From positions 1 through 58,714 of the forward strand of contig JAFGHO010000128.1 of the NCBI GenBank assembly GCA_016930085.1: a DNA stretch of 58,714 nucleotides, in the 5' to 3' direction. Under the pieces are notes generated by a model that searched no databases, had not been told where the DNA came from, and worked only from the letters and a program-made list of their open reading frames with translations. This DNA is from Spirochaetales bacterium. Its GTDB lineage: Bacteria > Spirochaetota > Spirochaetia > SZUA-6 > JAFGRV01. Position 1 is the first letter of the stretch, and every line of letters begins with the position of its first letter. Below, in pieces: positions 25,723 to 35,484 of this stretch. The position numbers and the translations under genes are program-made.

Positions 25723-27483
25723 TTATATGGAATCGATGAGGTTATTAATCTCTTCGGATATCTTTTCTGTCTTTTCACCCACGATCGTTTTCGCTTTTTC
25801 CAAATCCAGTCCGGCGTCACTCCTGACTGATGTATAGAATTTGATCTTCGGCTCCGTTCCCGACGGCCGCACGGAGATGATACTATCGTCGGCGAGGAAA
25901 AACTGGAGAACATTCGACGAAGGCAGGCTGATATCTTTCACCTTTTCCCCGGTTTCCATATACCGGGTCGTCCCGGTTTTATAATCCTTGACCAACTTCA
26001 CGTTTTCTCCGCCGATTTTCTCCGGCGCCTCATTCCTCAGTTTGTCCATAAGGAGCTGCATTGTTTTTATTCCGCTTTCTCCCTTGAAATATTTCGATAT
26101 GAGGCTTTCTTCAAAATAACCGTACTTATGATAAAGCTGGTTGAGACGATCGAGTACGGATATATTCTTCGAAAGATGGTAGAGTGCCATTTCACACGCC
26201 AATGTCGCGGCCGTTACCGCATCCTTGTCACGGACATTCGTTCCGATCAGGTATCCGTAGCTTTCCTCATATCCCATGACGAATTGCGGGCCGTCATGAT
26301 TCGATTCGAATTCCCGAATCTTTTCACCGATATATTTGAAACCGGTGAGGGTATCGAAACAGATTGCGCCGTAATCCTCGGCGACGAGACGTCCGAGTTC
26401 CGATGTGACTATTGTTTTTACCATCGCGCACCTGGGAGGAAGTTTTCCCATCTCCTTGAGACTCATAAATATGTAATCGACAAGAAGCGCGCCAAGCTGA
26501 TTTCCGGTCAACAGGTTAAAGCGCCCGTTTTTTTCCGGAACGGCGATACCGAGTCTGTCGGCATCCGGATCGGTCCCCATGACGATGTCCGCCTTTACCT
26601 TTCTTCCCAGCGCGACCGCTTTCTCCAGGGCGGAAGCTTCTTCCGGATTGGGATACTTCAATCCGTTAAAATTACTGTCGGGATCTTTCTGGTCGGGCAC
26701 GAATATCACATCGATCCCGAGTTCGGAAAGCGCCCTGGATACGGGAACGGCACCCGTTCCGCAAAGTGGAGTATAAACGACCTTAAGTTCCTTTCCCCGT
26801 TCCCTGACGAGCTGCGGACGAAGCGAGAGATCCTTCACCGTCTTGATAAAGGCTTTATCGACGTCCCGGTCGATCATGATTAAAAGACCCCGATCGATCG
26901 CTTCTTTTTTATCGAGGACGGTGATATCGTTCGTTACCGCTTTTACTTCTTCGATAATTCCCTCATCATGCGGCGGCAATATCTGCGCCCCGTCGTTCCA
27001 GACGACTTTGTACCCGTTATATTCTGGCGGGTTATGACTCGCCGTTATCACGATGCCGGCCGCGGCCTTGAAATATCGTACGGCAAAGGAAAGCTCCGGG
27101 GTCGGCTTCAGTCTGCCGAACAGATACACGCGTATATTGTTTCCGGTCAGAACCCCGGCTGCTTCTTCAGCAAAGGTATCCGAATGAAGCCGTGAATCAT
27201 AGGCAATAACGACGGAAGCGCTTTCCGCCGGGGCGGTTTTCTTGATATAATTGGCAAGCCCCTGTGTCGCACGCTTCACAACGAACGGATTCATTCGATT
27301 GTACCCGCCGCCGATAATCCCACGAAGACCCCCGGTCCCGAACTCGAGATCGGTATAAAAACGGTCATTCAAAGCATCGATATCACCCTCTGCGACAAGT
27401 CGCTCCACTTCCTCTCTGAAACGCGTGTCTTTTTCAAGAAAGATATAATCTTCTGCCCTTTTTAAAATCGTCTGCTTGTCCAT
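25723..27483 (-). CDS. phosphoglucomutase/phosphomannomutase
   Basis: Cytoplasmic alpha-D-phosphohexomutase of about 586 residues, the long form seen in PgcA-type phosphoglucomutases. From the ATG at 27483, the phosphoserine loop TASHNP places the catalytic Ser at 149. The metal loop DPDADRLG follows in the middle. The sugar-binding EESYG motif and the C-terminal phosphate loop RPSGTEPKIKFY are intact. It interconverts hexose 1- and 6-phosphates, feeding glycogen, nucleotide sugar or central metabolism. A promoter at 27557-27585 precedes it. The frame reading from 27585 is rejected because that Met lies at the -35 element. Confidence 0.93.
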   Translation of the reverse strand: MDKQTILKRAEDYIFLEKDTRFREEVERLVAEGDIDALNDRFYTDLEFGTGGLRGIIGGGYNRMNPFVVKRATQGLANYIKKTAPAESASVVIAYDSRLHSDTFAEEAAGVLTGNNIRVYLFGRLKPTPELSFAVRYFKAAAGIVITASHNPPEYNGYKVVWNDGAQILPPHDEGIIEEVKAVTNDITVLDKKEAIDRGLLIMIDRDVDKAFIKTVKDLSLRPQLVRERGKELKVVYTPLCGTGAVPVSRALSELGIDVIFVPDQKDPDSNFNGLKYPNPEEASALEKAVALGRKVKADIVMGTDPDADRLGIAVPEKNGRFNLLTGNQLGALLVDYIFMSLKEMGKLPPRCAMVKTIVTSELGRLVAEDYGAICFDTLTGFKYIGEKIREFESNHDGPQFVMGYEESYGYLIGTNVRDKDAVTAATLACEMALYHLSKNISVLDRLNQLYHKYGYFEESLISKYFKGESGIKTMQLLMDKLRNEAPEKIGGENVKLVKDYKTGTTRYMETGEKVKDISLPSSNVLQFFLADDSIISVRPSGTEPKIKFYTSVRSDAGLDLEKAKTIVGEKTEKISEEINNLIDSI

Positions 27484-27556
27484 GGCGATATCACTTTCCT
27501 TCAATAATAAAGATAACACATGGCAATCCAAAAGACCATTGCCGATCCCTTTATAA

Positions 27557-27585
27557 ACTATACCAGATGGATACGGAGGATTCAA
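27557..27585 (-). promoter_or_regulatory. sigma70 promoter of the phosphohexomutase gene
   Basis: Minus-strand TTGAAT (27580-27585), 17-base spacer and TATAGT (27557-27562), about 75 bases before the gene start. Confidence 0.6.
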
Positions 27586-27684
27586 TAGTCGAAGGATTAA
27601 TTGATAATGGCCTCACGCTTTTTTTATGTCACGGCGAAGTATGGACTTTTTCTTCTTCCCGTAATAATATCGGTACAGGACGCC

Positions 27685-28404
27685 ATGATGAAAAAACCGT
27701 TACCGTACGACGCGTATGATGAACTGGCCGATTCATACGCTGTGATGGTCGATACAAAACCACATAACGCTTTGTACAATACACCGGCAGTCATTTCCCT
27801 GCTGCCGGATGTACAAAACGCTCATATCCTCGACGCCGGCTGCGGTCCCGGTTTTTTTACCGAAATTTTATTGAAGAAAGGTGCCGTTGTCACCGCCTTT
27901 GATGCAAACGAGAAGATGATCCGGCATGCGCGGGCTCGTGTCGGAGAAAAAGTCACGCTTCTTAGGGCGAACATGGAAGAGCCGCTCGCGTTTTTAGGTG
28001 ACAATACCGTTGACGGCGTACTCAGTTCTTTAGCGGTTACCTATGTAAAGGATCATACGCCGCTTTTTGCCGAGTTCAGCCGTGTTTTACATCCGGGCGG
28101 CTGGCTTGTCTTTTCAACGGAGCATCCCTTTTTTTCCTACCGTTATTTTAACATCGACAATTATTTTGAAACCAGAGAAGTAAGCTGTGTCTGGAAAGGT
28201 TTCGGCAAACACGTGACAATGCCGAGTTACTATCACAGCCTGGGAAGTATTGCTGAGGCCTTAAGCGGTAACGGATTCGTCATCGAACGGATACTGGAAC
28301 CCAGGCCGCTTCCGGAATTCAAATTCACCTCCCCTGAGGATTATGAAGACCTCATGAAATTCCCGTTATTCATCTGTATAAGGGCAATTACGCGTACGGC
28401 TTAA
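27685..28404 (+). CDS. class I SAM-dependent methyltransferase
   Basis: Cytoplasmic methyltransferase of about 239 residues. The SAM-binding motif I is ILDAGCGPG, motif II AFDANEKMI, and motif IV LSSLAVTYVKD; the later SRVLHPGGWLVFSTEHPFF is the usual methyltransferase-11-type segment. Two adjacent ATG codons at 27685 and 27688 follow AGGA; the longer frame to 27601 encodes an unlikely hydrophobic leader. Its 3' end overlaps the 3' end of the HD-GYP gene on the other strand by 17 bases. The substrate is unknown. Confidence 0.85.
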   Translation: MMKKPLPYDAYDELADSYAVMVDTKPHNALYNTPAVISLLPDVQNAHILDAGCGPGFFTEILLKKGAVVTAFDANEKMIRHARARVGEKVTLLRANMEEPLAFLGDNTVDGVLSSLAVTYVKDHTPLFAEFSRVLHPGGWLVFSTEHPFFSYRYFNIDNYFETREVSCVWKGFGKHVTMPSYYHSLGSIAEALSGNGFVIERILEPRPLPEFKFTSPEDYEDLMKFPLFICIRAITRTA

Positions 28405-29392
28405 AATCGGAGGCGATCTGTTCCAGGGTCCGGTGACATCCGGAAAATGCCTCCACTACGGAGGGATTGAAGTGTGTGCCCGTACCCGACACGATAATAT
28501 CATGCGCTTCTTCGAATGATTGGGCCTTTTTATACACACGTCTTGTCACAAGCGCATCATAGACGTCCGCCAGTCCCGCGATCGCGCCGGGAAGGGGTAT
28601 GTCCTCTCCTTTCAGGCCGTACGGATATCCGCTTCCGTCATACTTCTCGTGATGATAGAGGATGACATCCTTGCAAAGCTTTAAAAAAGATGATTCATGA
28701 TGATTCTTTTCTACCCGGTCCAGGGTACGGTACCCGATTACGCAATGACGTTTGATGATATCGTATTCATCTCTATCCAGTTTAGCGGGTTTTAGCAACA
28801 CCGCATCCGGTATACCGATTTTTCCTATATCGTGCAGCTGACCGGCAAGCGCGAGTTCCTCGCTGAATGTATAGACCGTTTCTGAGGTAAGGTTTCCCCT
28901 GCGCCCGAGTTCGTCCGTCAATGTTTTTATATAATACCGGATACGGGAAAGATGATATTCGGTTGCGGGATCGCGCGATTCGGCGACTTCCGCGAGTGCG
29001 ACGAGAATGGAATCCCTCACACCTAAATTGATGATACGTTCCGCTGATTTGATGCGAGCCGTCAGTTCCGCTTTCTGAAACGGCTTTGTGATAAAATCAT
29101 CCGCCCCGTGTTCGAGGGCGAACGCCATCTGTTTTACTTCACTTTTACCCGTTGCGATAATCACATAGGTCGACTTATCTCCTTCTTTTCTGCGGATACG
29201 TTTTAGAAGATCTATTCCGGTCATCTCCGGCATGAGCCAGTCGGTAACGACGATATGCGGCCGTTCCTTTTCCCAGATTTCATAGCCCGAAAGACCGTCA
29301 TGCGCGACCATGGTCTCCAACCCCATATCCGTGATATAACGGTTCAATTTTTCCCTGCTTACCAGTTCGTCGTCAACGATTAATAATTTCAT
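28388..29392 (-). CDS. response regulator with HD-GYP c-di-GMP phosphodiesterase output
   Basis: Two-component response regulator of 334 residues. The receiver domain (1-118) has the acidic pair D7-D8 and phosphoacceptor D51 in VVTDWLMPEMTG, and a conserved Lys in TKPF. The HD-GYP domain (about 125-330) has H187-D188 in GQLHDIGKIG and the HHEKYDGSGYP motif at 247-257, all residues expected for an active c-di-GMP phosphodiesterase. It overlaps the upstream hybrid kinase by four bases (ATGA), so the pair is translated together and the kinase is its likely phosphodonor. Confidence 0.93.
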   Translation of the reverse strand: MKLLIVDDELVSREKLNRYITDMGLETMVAHDGLSGYEIWEKERPHIVVTDWLMPEMTGIDLLKRIRRKEGDKSTYVIIATGKSEVKQMAFALEHGADDFITKPFQKAELTARIKSAERIINLGVRDSILVALAEVAESRDPATEYHLSRIRYYIKTLTDELGRRGNLTSETVYTFSEELALAGQLHDIGKIGIPDAVLLKPAKLDRDEYDIIKRHCVIGYRTLDRVEKNHHESSFLKLCKDVILYHHEKYDGSGYPYGLKGEDIPLPGAIAGLADVYDALVTRRVYKKAQSFEEAHDIIVSGTGTHFNPSVVEAFSGCHRTLEQIASDFKPYA

Positions 29393-32391
29393 TGTGAACG
29401 CTTTATTTCCGCTCCTTTTTCCTTACTGTTTACTTTCTCGGAGATATAAAAATCATTGAGCAGATCGGTTTCGGATGAAAGTTCATCAATGGCCGATCGA
29501 ACGGTATCCCACCGTTCGTTTTCCGCACCTTTCTGTATCGCGAAGGCGACACGCGAGATACGGTACGCGGTGATATTCGCCGCCCCCCCCTTCAATTTAT
29601 GTGCTTCCATGACCAGTGTCCGTTTATCCTTTTTTCCGAACGCACTTTTCATAAGTATAATCTGTGTTTTGAGGTTTTCAAGGAATTTAAAAAGAATATT
29701 GAAAAAAAATTCCATATCCCCTTCAAACTCCTCATACGCCCGTTCCATATCCACCGGCTTGAGGACATCCGGTTCTTCCGCGACAACCCGGTCTTTTATG
29801 GAAGGCCGCACATATTCGTGTTTGTAACAGATTTTCGACGCGTCGAATGCCGCGGAACTGACAAGCCAATACGTCACCTTTTCAATGAGTTGTTTCTTTT
29901 GAAAGGGTTTGGTAAGTACGTCATTCATTCCCGCTTCCAGACATTTTTGCCGGTCGCTGTCGAATGCGTGGGCGGTAAGCCCGATGATCGGTATATCCTT
30001 GTTGCCGAGTTCCTCTCGTATATACCGTGTCGCCGCATATCCGTCCATTTCCGGCATCTGTATATCCATCAGAACAAGATCGCAATGGTGAGCCCCGAAC
30101 ACCTCGATCCCTTTTCTCCCGTTTTCCGCCGCGAGCACATGGCATCCCGTGTTTTGCAGATGTATCTGTGCGACTTTCAGATTCGTCTGATAATCATCGA
30201 CGATAAGTACGGTCGCATCGATCTTCGAGGGCAGTTTCTTTATCTCGAATTTGTGTACGTCTTTCAGTTCGTCTTCACGAGGGATCCCGAAGCTTGCGGT
30301 AAACCAGAACGTGCTTCCTTCACCCGGTTTGCTTTTCACCCCCATCTTCCCGCCCATAAGGCCGGTCAGTTGATTCGCGATCGCGGTTCCGAGCCCCGTG
30401 CCGCCGTATTTTCTCGCAATCGATGTTTCGACCTGTTCGAAATTATTGAATATGATATCCTGCTTGTCGTCGGGAATCCCGATACCGGTATCCGTAATGG
30501 AAAACTTCAGTTCGACCTTTCTCGTTCCCCGCTTACGATTTTTTGTTACGTTGACGGAAATACCACCTTTTTCGGTAAACTTCACCGCGTTGCCGATGAG
30601 GTTCACCAGAATCTGACGCAGTCTGAGGGGATCCCCTTTCAGGGCGGCGGGGACATCGTCATCGACGGTCATCGAAAAACTGAGGCCCGTTTCTTCCGCC
30701 TGGAGACCGTAAAAACTGGCGATCGATGAAAGAAGCTCGGAAAGCAGGAACGGAACAATTTCGAGTTCGAGTTTACCGGCCTCGATCTTCGACATGTTCA
30801 GCACCTGATTGATGAGTTCGAGTAGTTTTTCCGATTCCTTGACAATGGTTTTCGAGAATTTCTTTGTTTCCTCGATATCGTTCGATTTTTCGATAATTTC
30901 GGCGAATCCCGAAATTGCATTGAGCGGTGTTCTCAGTTCATGACTCATATTCGCCAGAAAAATACTCTTTGCCTGATTCGCCCTGTTTGCTTCGTCCATC
31001 GACCTTACCAGTGCCCTGTTGACTTCGATCACGTCTTTTGTTCTGGATTCCACCTCCTTTTCGAGTTCTTCCGAATATTTCTTACGCTGCTCCAAAAGCA
31101 TGTTGAGGTTTCTCGACATTTTTTCCACTTCGACAAAGGTCGATGAAAAACGAAGATTGAGAAGAATCGCCTGACAGAAAATAAAGACAAACTGTCCGAT
31201 GGGAATAAGATGCGTACTGACGATAATTTCCTGTGTGTAGAGAAGATCGTGAACGACGGTGACGAATAAAACAGAAAATCCGATCAAAAACACGATAACG
31301 CCGTTCCGTTTGTTCCTGAAGGCTTTAGCGATGATAATGAATATGTAAAGACACGCGGCCACGGTGACAAGCTGCATAACGGTCAGGATCGCGTTGCTTA
31401 TGACATATGGAAGCAAAAGGGTAAAACAGGCGACCGCGTGCAGAACGGTAAAAATACGGGGAAAGTATTTGGAAGTTTCATCGGGATACAGGTAAAAAAT
31501 AAACTGGATGAAACAGGGGACACTCAGGTAAAAGGTAAGCACTTGAAGATTAATAAAAAGCCGCCAGTTGATGTCGGGGAAAAGCGAGAGGAAAAAACGC
31601 TCAGAATGGAGGATAATCCGGAACGCGATAAAAATACAGAACAGTCCGAAAAACAAAAAAGATTTTTCCCGGAGTTTACTCGCGAAGAAAACCAGATGAT
31701 AACAGCCGATGATGAGAATCGCTCCAAAGAGAAATATTTCAAAACCGAGGCGCTGCTCCCGTTCCTGCAGAATATGCTCCTGGTCCCCGATCGTCATCGA
31801 AGTCCAGACTCCACCCTGTTCCATCTCAAAGTTCGATATCTGAAGCAGTACATCGGCTTCCTTTACCGCTTCAATAAAGACGATACGCGGCTTCATCTCC
31901 GGCCGTGAGGTTTCTCCGGTTCTGCCCACTTTTCCGGTTTCAAGCAAGAATCTGTCCCCGACGAATAAACGGTAAGAGGAAAAAACGATCTGGAATTTGA
32001 GTCCCACTCTCCTTTCGTTATCCGGCAGCAGAAGCCTGAGACGGTAGGTGGCAAAACCGCTTTCATCGAGCCGTGTGCCTCCGATCGTTTTTCCCTTCCA
32101 GAATCCGGGAACATCGATGTAACCGGTCGGCGCGGGTTTATTCTCTCCGATAAAATCTTCAGGAACGAGCAGACGGTTCCAGTAAATTTCCCATTGCCCG
32201 TTCAGTGCGACAGATCCGTTTTTCCGAAAATTCCAGTCGCGGAGATCGAGAACGCCCCCTTTTACGACCGGTACGCTGATATTCTTTCCGATGATGCTGC
32301 ATGAAGGGAGGATCGCGCATACCGCCATCACGATACCGATGGCAACAAGGTCCCGGATGTGAATGTGATGTCGATGATCGGATGTTTTCAT
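29389..32391 (-). CDS. 7TMR-DISM hybrid histidine kinase with receiver and Hpt domains
   Basis: Membrane sensor kinase of 1000 residues. An N-terminal anchor is followed by a periplasmic jelly-roll domain (about 45-205) of the 7TMR-DISM extracellular type, which often resembles carbohydrate-binding modules. Seven helices (about 215-412) and a coiled coil (about 420-470) follow. HisKA has phosphoacceptor H484 in MSHELRTPLNAI, then an HATPase domain (ITDTGIGIPDD, GGTGLGTAI). A receiver (about 720-845; LMDIQMPEMDG) and a C-terminal Hpt domain with His in AHKLKGGA complete a phosphorelay. Its partner is the HD-GYP regulator, overlapping by four bases. No clear ribosome site precedes the ATG. Confidence 0.94.
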   Translation of the reverse strand: MKTSDHRHHIHIRDLVAIGIVMAVCAILPSCSIIGKNISVPVVKGGVLDLRDWNFRKNGSVALNGQWEIYWNRLLVPEDFIGENKPAPTGYIDVPGFWKGKTIGGTRLDESGFATYRLRLLLPDNERRVGLKFQIVFSSYRLFVGDRFLLETGKVGRTGETSRPEMKPRIVFIEAVKEADVLLQISNFEMEQGGVWTSMTIGDQEHILQEREQRLGFEIFLFGAILIIGCYHLVFFASKLREKSFLFFGLFCIFIAFRIILHSERFFLSLFPDINWRLFINLQVLTFYLSVPCFIQFIFYLYPDETSKYFPRIFTVLHAVACFTLLLPYVISNAILTVMQLVTVAACLYIFIIIAKAFRNKRNGVIVFLIGFSVLFVTVVHDLLYTQEIIVSTHLIPIGQFVFIFCQAILLNLRFSSTFVEVEKMSRNLNMLLEQRKKYSEELEKEVESRTKDVIEVNRALVRSMDEANRANQAKSIFLANMSHELRTPLNAISGFAEIIEKSNDIEETKKFSKTIVKESEKLLELINQVLNMSKIEAGKLELEIVPFLLSELLSSIASFYGLQAEETGLSFSMTVDDDVPAALKGDPLRLRQILVNLIGNAVKFTEKGGISVNVTKNRKRGTRKVELKFSITDTGIGIPDDKQDIIFNNFEQVETSIARKYGGTGLGTAIANQLTGLMGGKMGVKSKPGEGSTFWFTASFGIPREDELKDVHKFEIKKLPSKIDATVLIVDDYQTNLKVAQIHLQNTGCHVLAAENGRKGIEVFGAHHCDLVLMDIQMPEMDGYAATRYIREELGNKDIPIIGLTAHAFDSDRQKCLEAGMNDVLTKPFQKKQLIEKVTYWLVSSAAFDASKICYKHEYVRPSIKDRVVAEEPDVLKPVDMERAYEEFEGDMEFFFNILFKFLENLKTQIILMKSAFGKKDKRTLVMEAHKLKGGAANITAYRISRVAFAIQKGAENERWDTVRSAIDELSSETDLLNDFYISEKVNSKEKGAEIKRSQ

Positions 32392-32606
32392 GATATAATC
32401 GATTCAGTATATCCCGGCCAATCCGATATTGCAAGGGAAAAAACACTTCGGGCAACCGGGGATCCCGCTGCGCCCGGGAATGTTCCGCTCATGGAAACAT
32501 AGCTGCTTCCTGCTTTCTTTCCGTAGAAAAGGCGGGTTCTGTTCGAGGTTTTTTCATCGGATTTCGGTGAGACACGAACACCGGTCGAACCGGGCCGAAT
32601 CACCCG

Positions 32607-33386
32607 TTATTGAAGGTCGCGTATGCGAATTTCCGTATGGTCCTGCCGTGCCAGCATACCGGTTAAAAGCGATGTGTCCGTTTTCCCATAGTGATACGGA
32701 TAGACAATTCCCGGCTTGAATGCGCTGACCGCTTCCGCCACCTGGCCCGGTGTCATCGTGTACGGTTGATTCATGGGGAGAAATGCGATATCGATGTTTT
32801 CGAGTTTTTGCATTTCAGGGGTATTTTCCGTGTCTCCGGCGATGTATACCCGTTTCCCGCCAAGCGAGAGGATATACCCGTTATCCCTCCCTTTCGGATG
32901 ATAATTGCTTCGACCGGCTGTCGTATTATACGCAGGAACCGCCTCGATCGTTATACCGTCGATTTCCCGTATATCGCCGTTTTTCATGACGATACCGTCT
33001 TGTATCCGCCGGGAAGACTCCCCGTCGAGGATGACGACGGTCGAGATTTTTCGTATTTTTTCGATCGCATTCGAATCCAGGTGATCGGGGTGGCTGTGCG
33101 TGACAAGTATCACATCGGCCGCAGGCATTGCGGAATAATCAGCATACATGGAAACCGGATCGATATGAATGATTTTACCGTTATAATTCATGAGAAGCGT
33201 TCCATGTCCGATAAACGAAATGCTCAGCGTTCCGTTTTCCAACTGAAATGTATCTGTCTGAAAATTTACCATGACATCCTCCACTCCTCTCTCGTGATTG
33301 CCCGGTCCGCGATCGACGGCCGGATTTTTACCCGTGCAGCCAAATGCCGCGAAAACGATTAACAGGATGACTGTTATTTTGTTCAT
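32607..33386 (-). CDS. metallo-beta-lactamase-fold lipoprotein
   Basis: Lipoprotein of 259 residues with lipobox AAFGC (Cys near residue 17). The metallo-hydrolase fold is clear: VTHSHPDHLD holds the HxHxDH zinc site, AGDTE supplies the bridging Asp, and YPYHYG the last His. It resembles UPF0173/UlaG-like hydrolases, which act on lactones or phosphodiesters, but here it is exported to the envelope. It is the third gene of a likely operon with the small lipoprotein and the transglutaminase-TPR gene. Confidence 0.85.
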   Translation of the reverse strand: MNKITVILLIVFAAFGCTGKNPAVDRGPGNHERGVEDVMVNFQTDTFQLENGTLSISFIGHGTLLMNYNGKIIHIDPVSMYADYSAMPAADVILVTHSHPDHLDSNAIEKIRKISTVVILDGESSRRIQDGIVMKNGDIREIDGITIEAVPAYNTTAGRSNYHPKGRDNGYILSLGGKRVYIAGDTENTPEMQKLENIDIAFLPMNQPYTMTPGQVAEAVSAFKPGIVYPYHYGKTDTSLLTGMLARQDHTEIRIRDLQ

Positions 33387-33408
33387 GGTCTACTCCATGA
33401 TATTTTTT

Positions 33409-33825
33409 TTACAATCCTTTTGCGACAAGCTTCCGCAGCATGTCTTCAATTTCATGCCGTGCATTCGAATCCGGCTCCACTATGATGTTGAACCTGCGGC
33501 CGTCCGTTTCTTTTTCGATATACCCCGAACCCATCCGCCGTTCTCCGATATGCACCGATGTATTTTCAATCGCCCTTTCAAAAAGCGAGACGAGTCGTTT
33601 ATAGTCGGCCTTCATGATTCCGGTGACGCTCCGTTCCCCACCGCTGTAAATGCCTGATGAAGAGAATGACGGCTGGACGGGTATATACTCGATCGAATTC
33701 CCTCTGATAACGTAACTGTTACCGCTTCCGTCTGAGTAACGATATATCGTCGTCTCCATATTTCGACACCCCCATGAAAATACAAGCATCGAGGAGAACA
33801 ATATGAAAGCCGCGTGTGTTTTCAT
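33409..33825 (-). CDS. small lipoprotein of unknown function
   Basis: Predicted lipoprotein of 138 residues. The signal peptide ends VFSWGC (Cys about residue 20). The rest is a mixed alpha/beta domain with no recognised family: beta-rich start (TTIYRYSDGSGNSY), a central helix (YKRLVSLFERAIENT) and a C-terminal helix. It starts four bases after the transglutaminase-TPR gene and precedes the metallo-hydrolase gene by 22 bases. Confidence 0.7.
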   Translation of the reverse strand: MKTHAAFILFSSMLVFSWGCRNMETTIYRYSDGSGNSYVIRGNSIEYIPVQPSFSSSGIYSGGERSVTGIMKADYKRLVSLFERAIENTSVHIGERRMGSGYIEKETDGRRFNIIVEPDSNARHEIEDMLRKLVAKGL

Positions 33826-33829
33826 ACTC

Positions 33830-35407
33830 TCATTTTCCCCGCTGTCCCTGACCGAGCAGTTTCTTTACTTTATCCAGATCCCCCTGGAGTATCGTACTCG
33901 ACGGGACTGCTTTCAGCGCGGACTCGAGGAGTGCTTTCGCCCCTTCGTAATCCCCCGCGTTCCAGAGTTCGATAACCTCGTTATGAATATCGACTGAATA
34001 ATTATAGAGATACACCTCATGATTTTTTCGTAATACCCGATCGTTCCCCACAATCTCCATGGCTTTTTCCAGATAAAAAGCCGCCGGGAGATAACCATCC
34101 CGTTCCGCGATGGTTGCCGCACGTTCCTGATATACGATAACCATGAACTTTTTCCATGTTGCCTCATCGACGTCACCCCGTCTTTTCAATGTCTCGAGCA
34201 AAATCTCCGCCGCGTCGACCTCTTTTTTTTCAAGAAGACCGACAATCCAGTTATTGATGAGTCCTCCCTTTGTCTCCAAAAGCCGTTTATCCGGTCCGTA
34301 CATCATGATTGCGCTATCGATAATACGAAGAGCATCTTCATAGGACCCTTTTGCCGTGTATTCACTTTTTTTCAGCGCGATGATGACGGAAAACTCTGTC
34401 TTTTCCGCCTCCCCCAAACGGCCCGCTTCATACCGGCGGCTGATAAAGGTTTCTGCGTCGTCGAACCTGTACGCGGTGAGCATGTGAATCACGTAATTAT
34501 TGGCAAGCTGCAAACGTAATCGCGTTATCTTTTCATCGTCTCCGTATATATCGATAGCCCTGTCGAAAAACAGGCATCCCTCTTCGTACCTCCGTTCGTT
34601 GTCATAGAAAGCGGCGATATTGTAGAATGTTTTGACCATGTTGTCGAAGGAAAAATCGTCTTTCAGCAGTGTATAAATATCGACGCCCAGACCGACCGCT
34701 TCCCCGAACATATCTTTATTGGTATAGGCGGTAATCCGGTTCTGGAGAATGAGGGTAAGCAATTCGAGCCGGCTTATATTCTGACGCCGGCTGTAATTGG
34801 ATGGCGGCACATACGAGTATCCCGTCGCGTTCCCGAACGCGTCGACAAACTCCTTTTTTTTGCCGGGTTCAAACCCGAAAGCGGTGGTTGTTTCCACATC
34901 GTATTCGACGCCGTCCGCCCGCACCCGGCAGAAAGCGTGATCCGTGGTTTTCACGCCCCAAACCTCGATCGAAAGCCGGCCGAGGAGAATCATGTACAAT
35001 ACGGCCGACGAAACACAATTGTACCGGCCGCTTTCGAGGACCACGTCGACCGATGTCTGGTATTCATCATATGAATCCAGTATATGCTTGTGAAGGTAAA
35101 GGAGGGCGTTCTCCGCACTCTCCTTTTCGCTTTTATATTCACGCCCCAGGATCTCGTAATCCGAACACAGCGCGTCGATCATATCGATATATACGGTGAG
35201 CGATTCCGAAGCGGCACCCGAAAATACAAGCGCCGCCGTGACGATTTCGCGGTCCGTGAGAACCTCCTCCGATGAGGCGAGTTCTTTCACGAATGCCTGC
35301 GGTTCGAGCCGCGGAGTTCCCGCCATGTCGTCCGGAAACACAATTGGTATTCCCGCGATACAAAGTAGAAAAACAAAACCACATCCCATCCATTTTTGTC
35401 GGTCCAT
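33830..35407 (-). CDS. transglutaminase-like protease-fold protein with TPR region
   Basis: Exported protein of about 525 residues. From the Met at 35407, a signal peptide (GCGFVFLLCIAGIPIVF) is followed by a transglutaminase-like domain. The possible triad is Cys in GRYNCVSSAVLYMILL, His in TTDHAFCRV and Asp in VEYDVETTTAFGF. The rest (about 200-525) is helical repeats of TPR type. Such proteins may crosslink, cleave or just bind partners. The frame reading from 35485 overlaps the divergent thioredoxin reductase start and is less likely. First gene of an operon with two lipoproteins. Confidence 0.75.
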   Translation of the reverse strand: MDRQKWMGCGFVFLLCIAGIPIVFPDDMAGTPRLEPQAFVKELASSEEVLTDREIVTAALVFSGAASESLTVYIDMIDALCSDYEILGREYKSEKESAENALLYLHKHILDSYDEYQTSVDVVLESGRYNCVSSAVLYMILLGRLSIEVWGVKTTDHAFCRVRADGVEYDVETTTAFGFEPGKKKEFVDAFGNATGYSYVPPSNYSRRQNISRLELLTLILQNRITAYTNKDMFGEAVGLGVDIYTLLKDDFSFDNMVKTFYNIAAFYDNERRYEEGCLFFDRAIDIYGDDEKITRLRLQLANNYVIHMLTAYRFDDAETFISRRYEAGRLGEAEKTEFSVIIALKKSEYTAKGSYEDALRIIDSAIMMYGPDKRLLETKGGLINNWIVGLLEKKEVDAAEILLETLKRRGDVDEATWKKFMVIVYQERAATIAERDGYLPAAFYLEKAMEIVGNDRVLRKNHEVYLYNYSVDIHNEVIELWNAGDYEGAKALLESALKAVPSSTILQGDLDKVKKLLGQGQRGK

Positions 35408-35484
35408 ATCTTTAAATTTATAGAGAGATGGTATAATATTCAACAGAATACGGTAAAAAAACAATATTCCGATGAGGAGGAACA

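Noticed and set aside
29599-30729. Long plus-strand frame (about 376 codons) opposite the hybrid kinase
   Set aside because: It is the shadow of an unambiguous histidine kinase with all catalytic motifs; its translation has no recognisable domain and no ribosome site.
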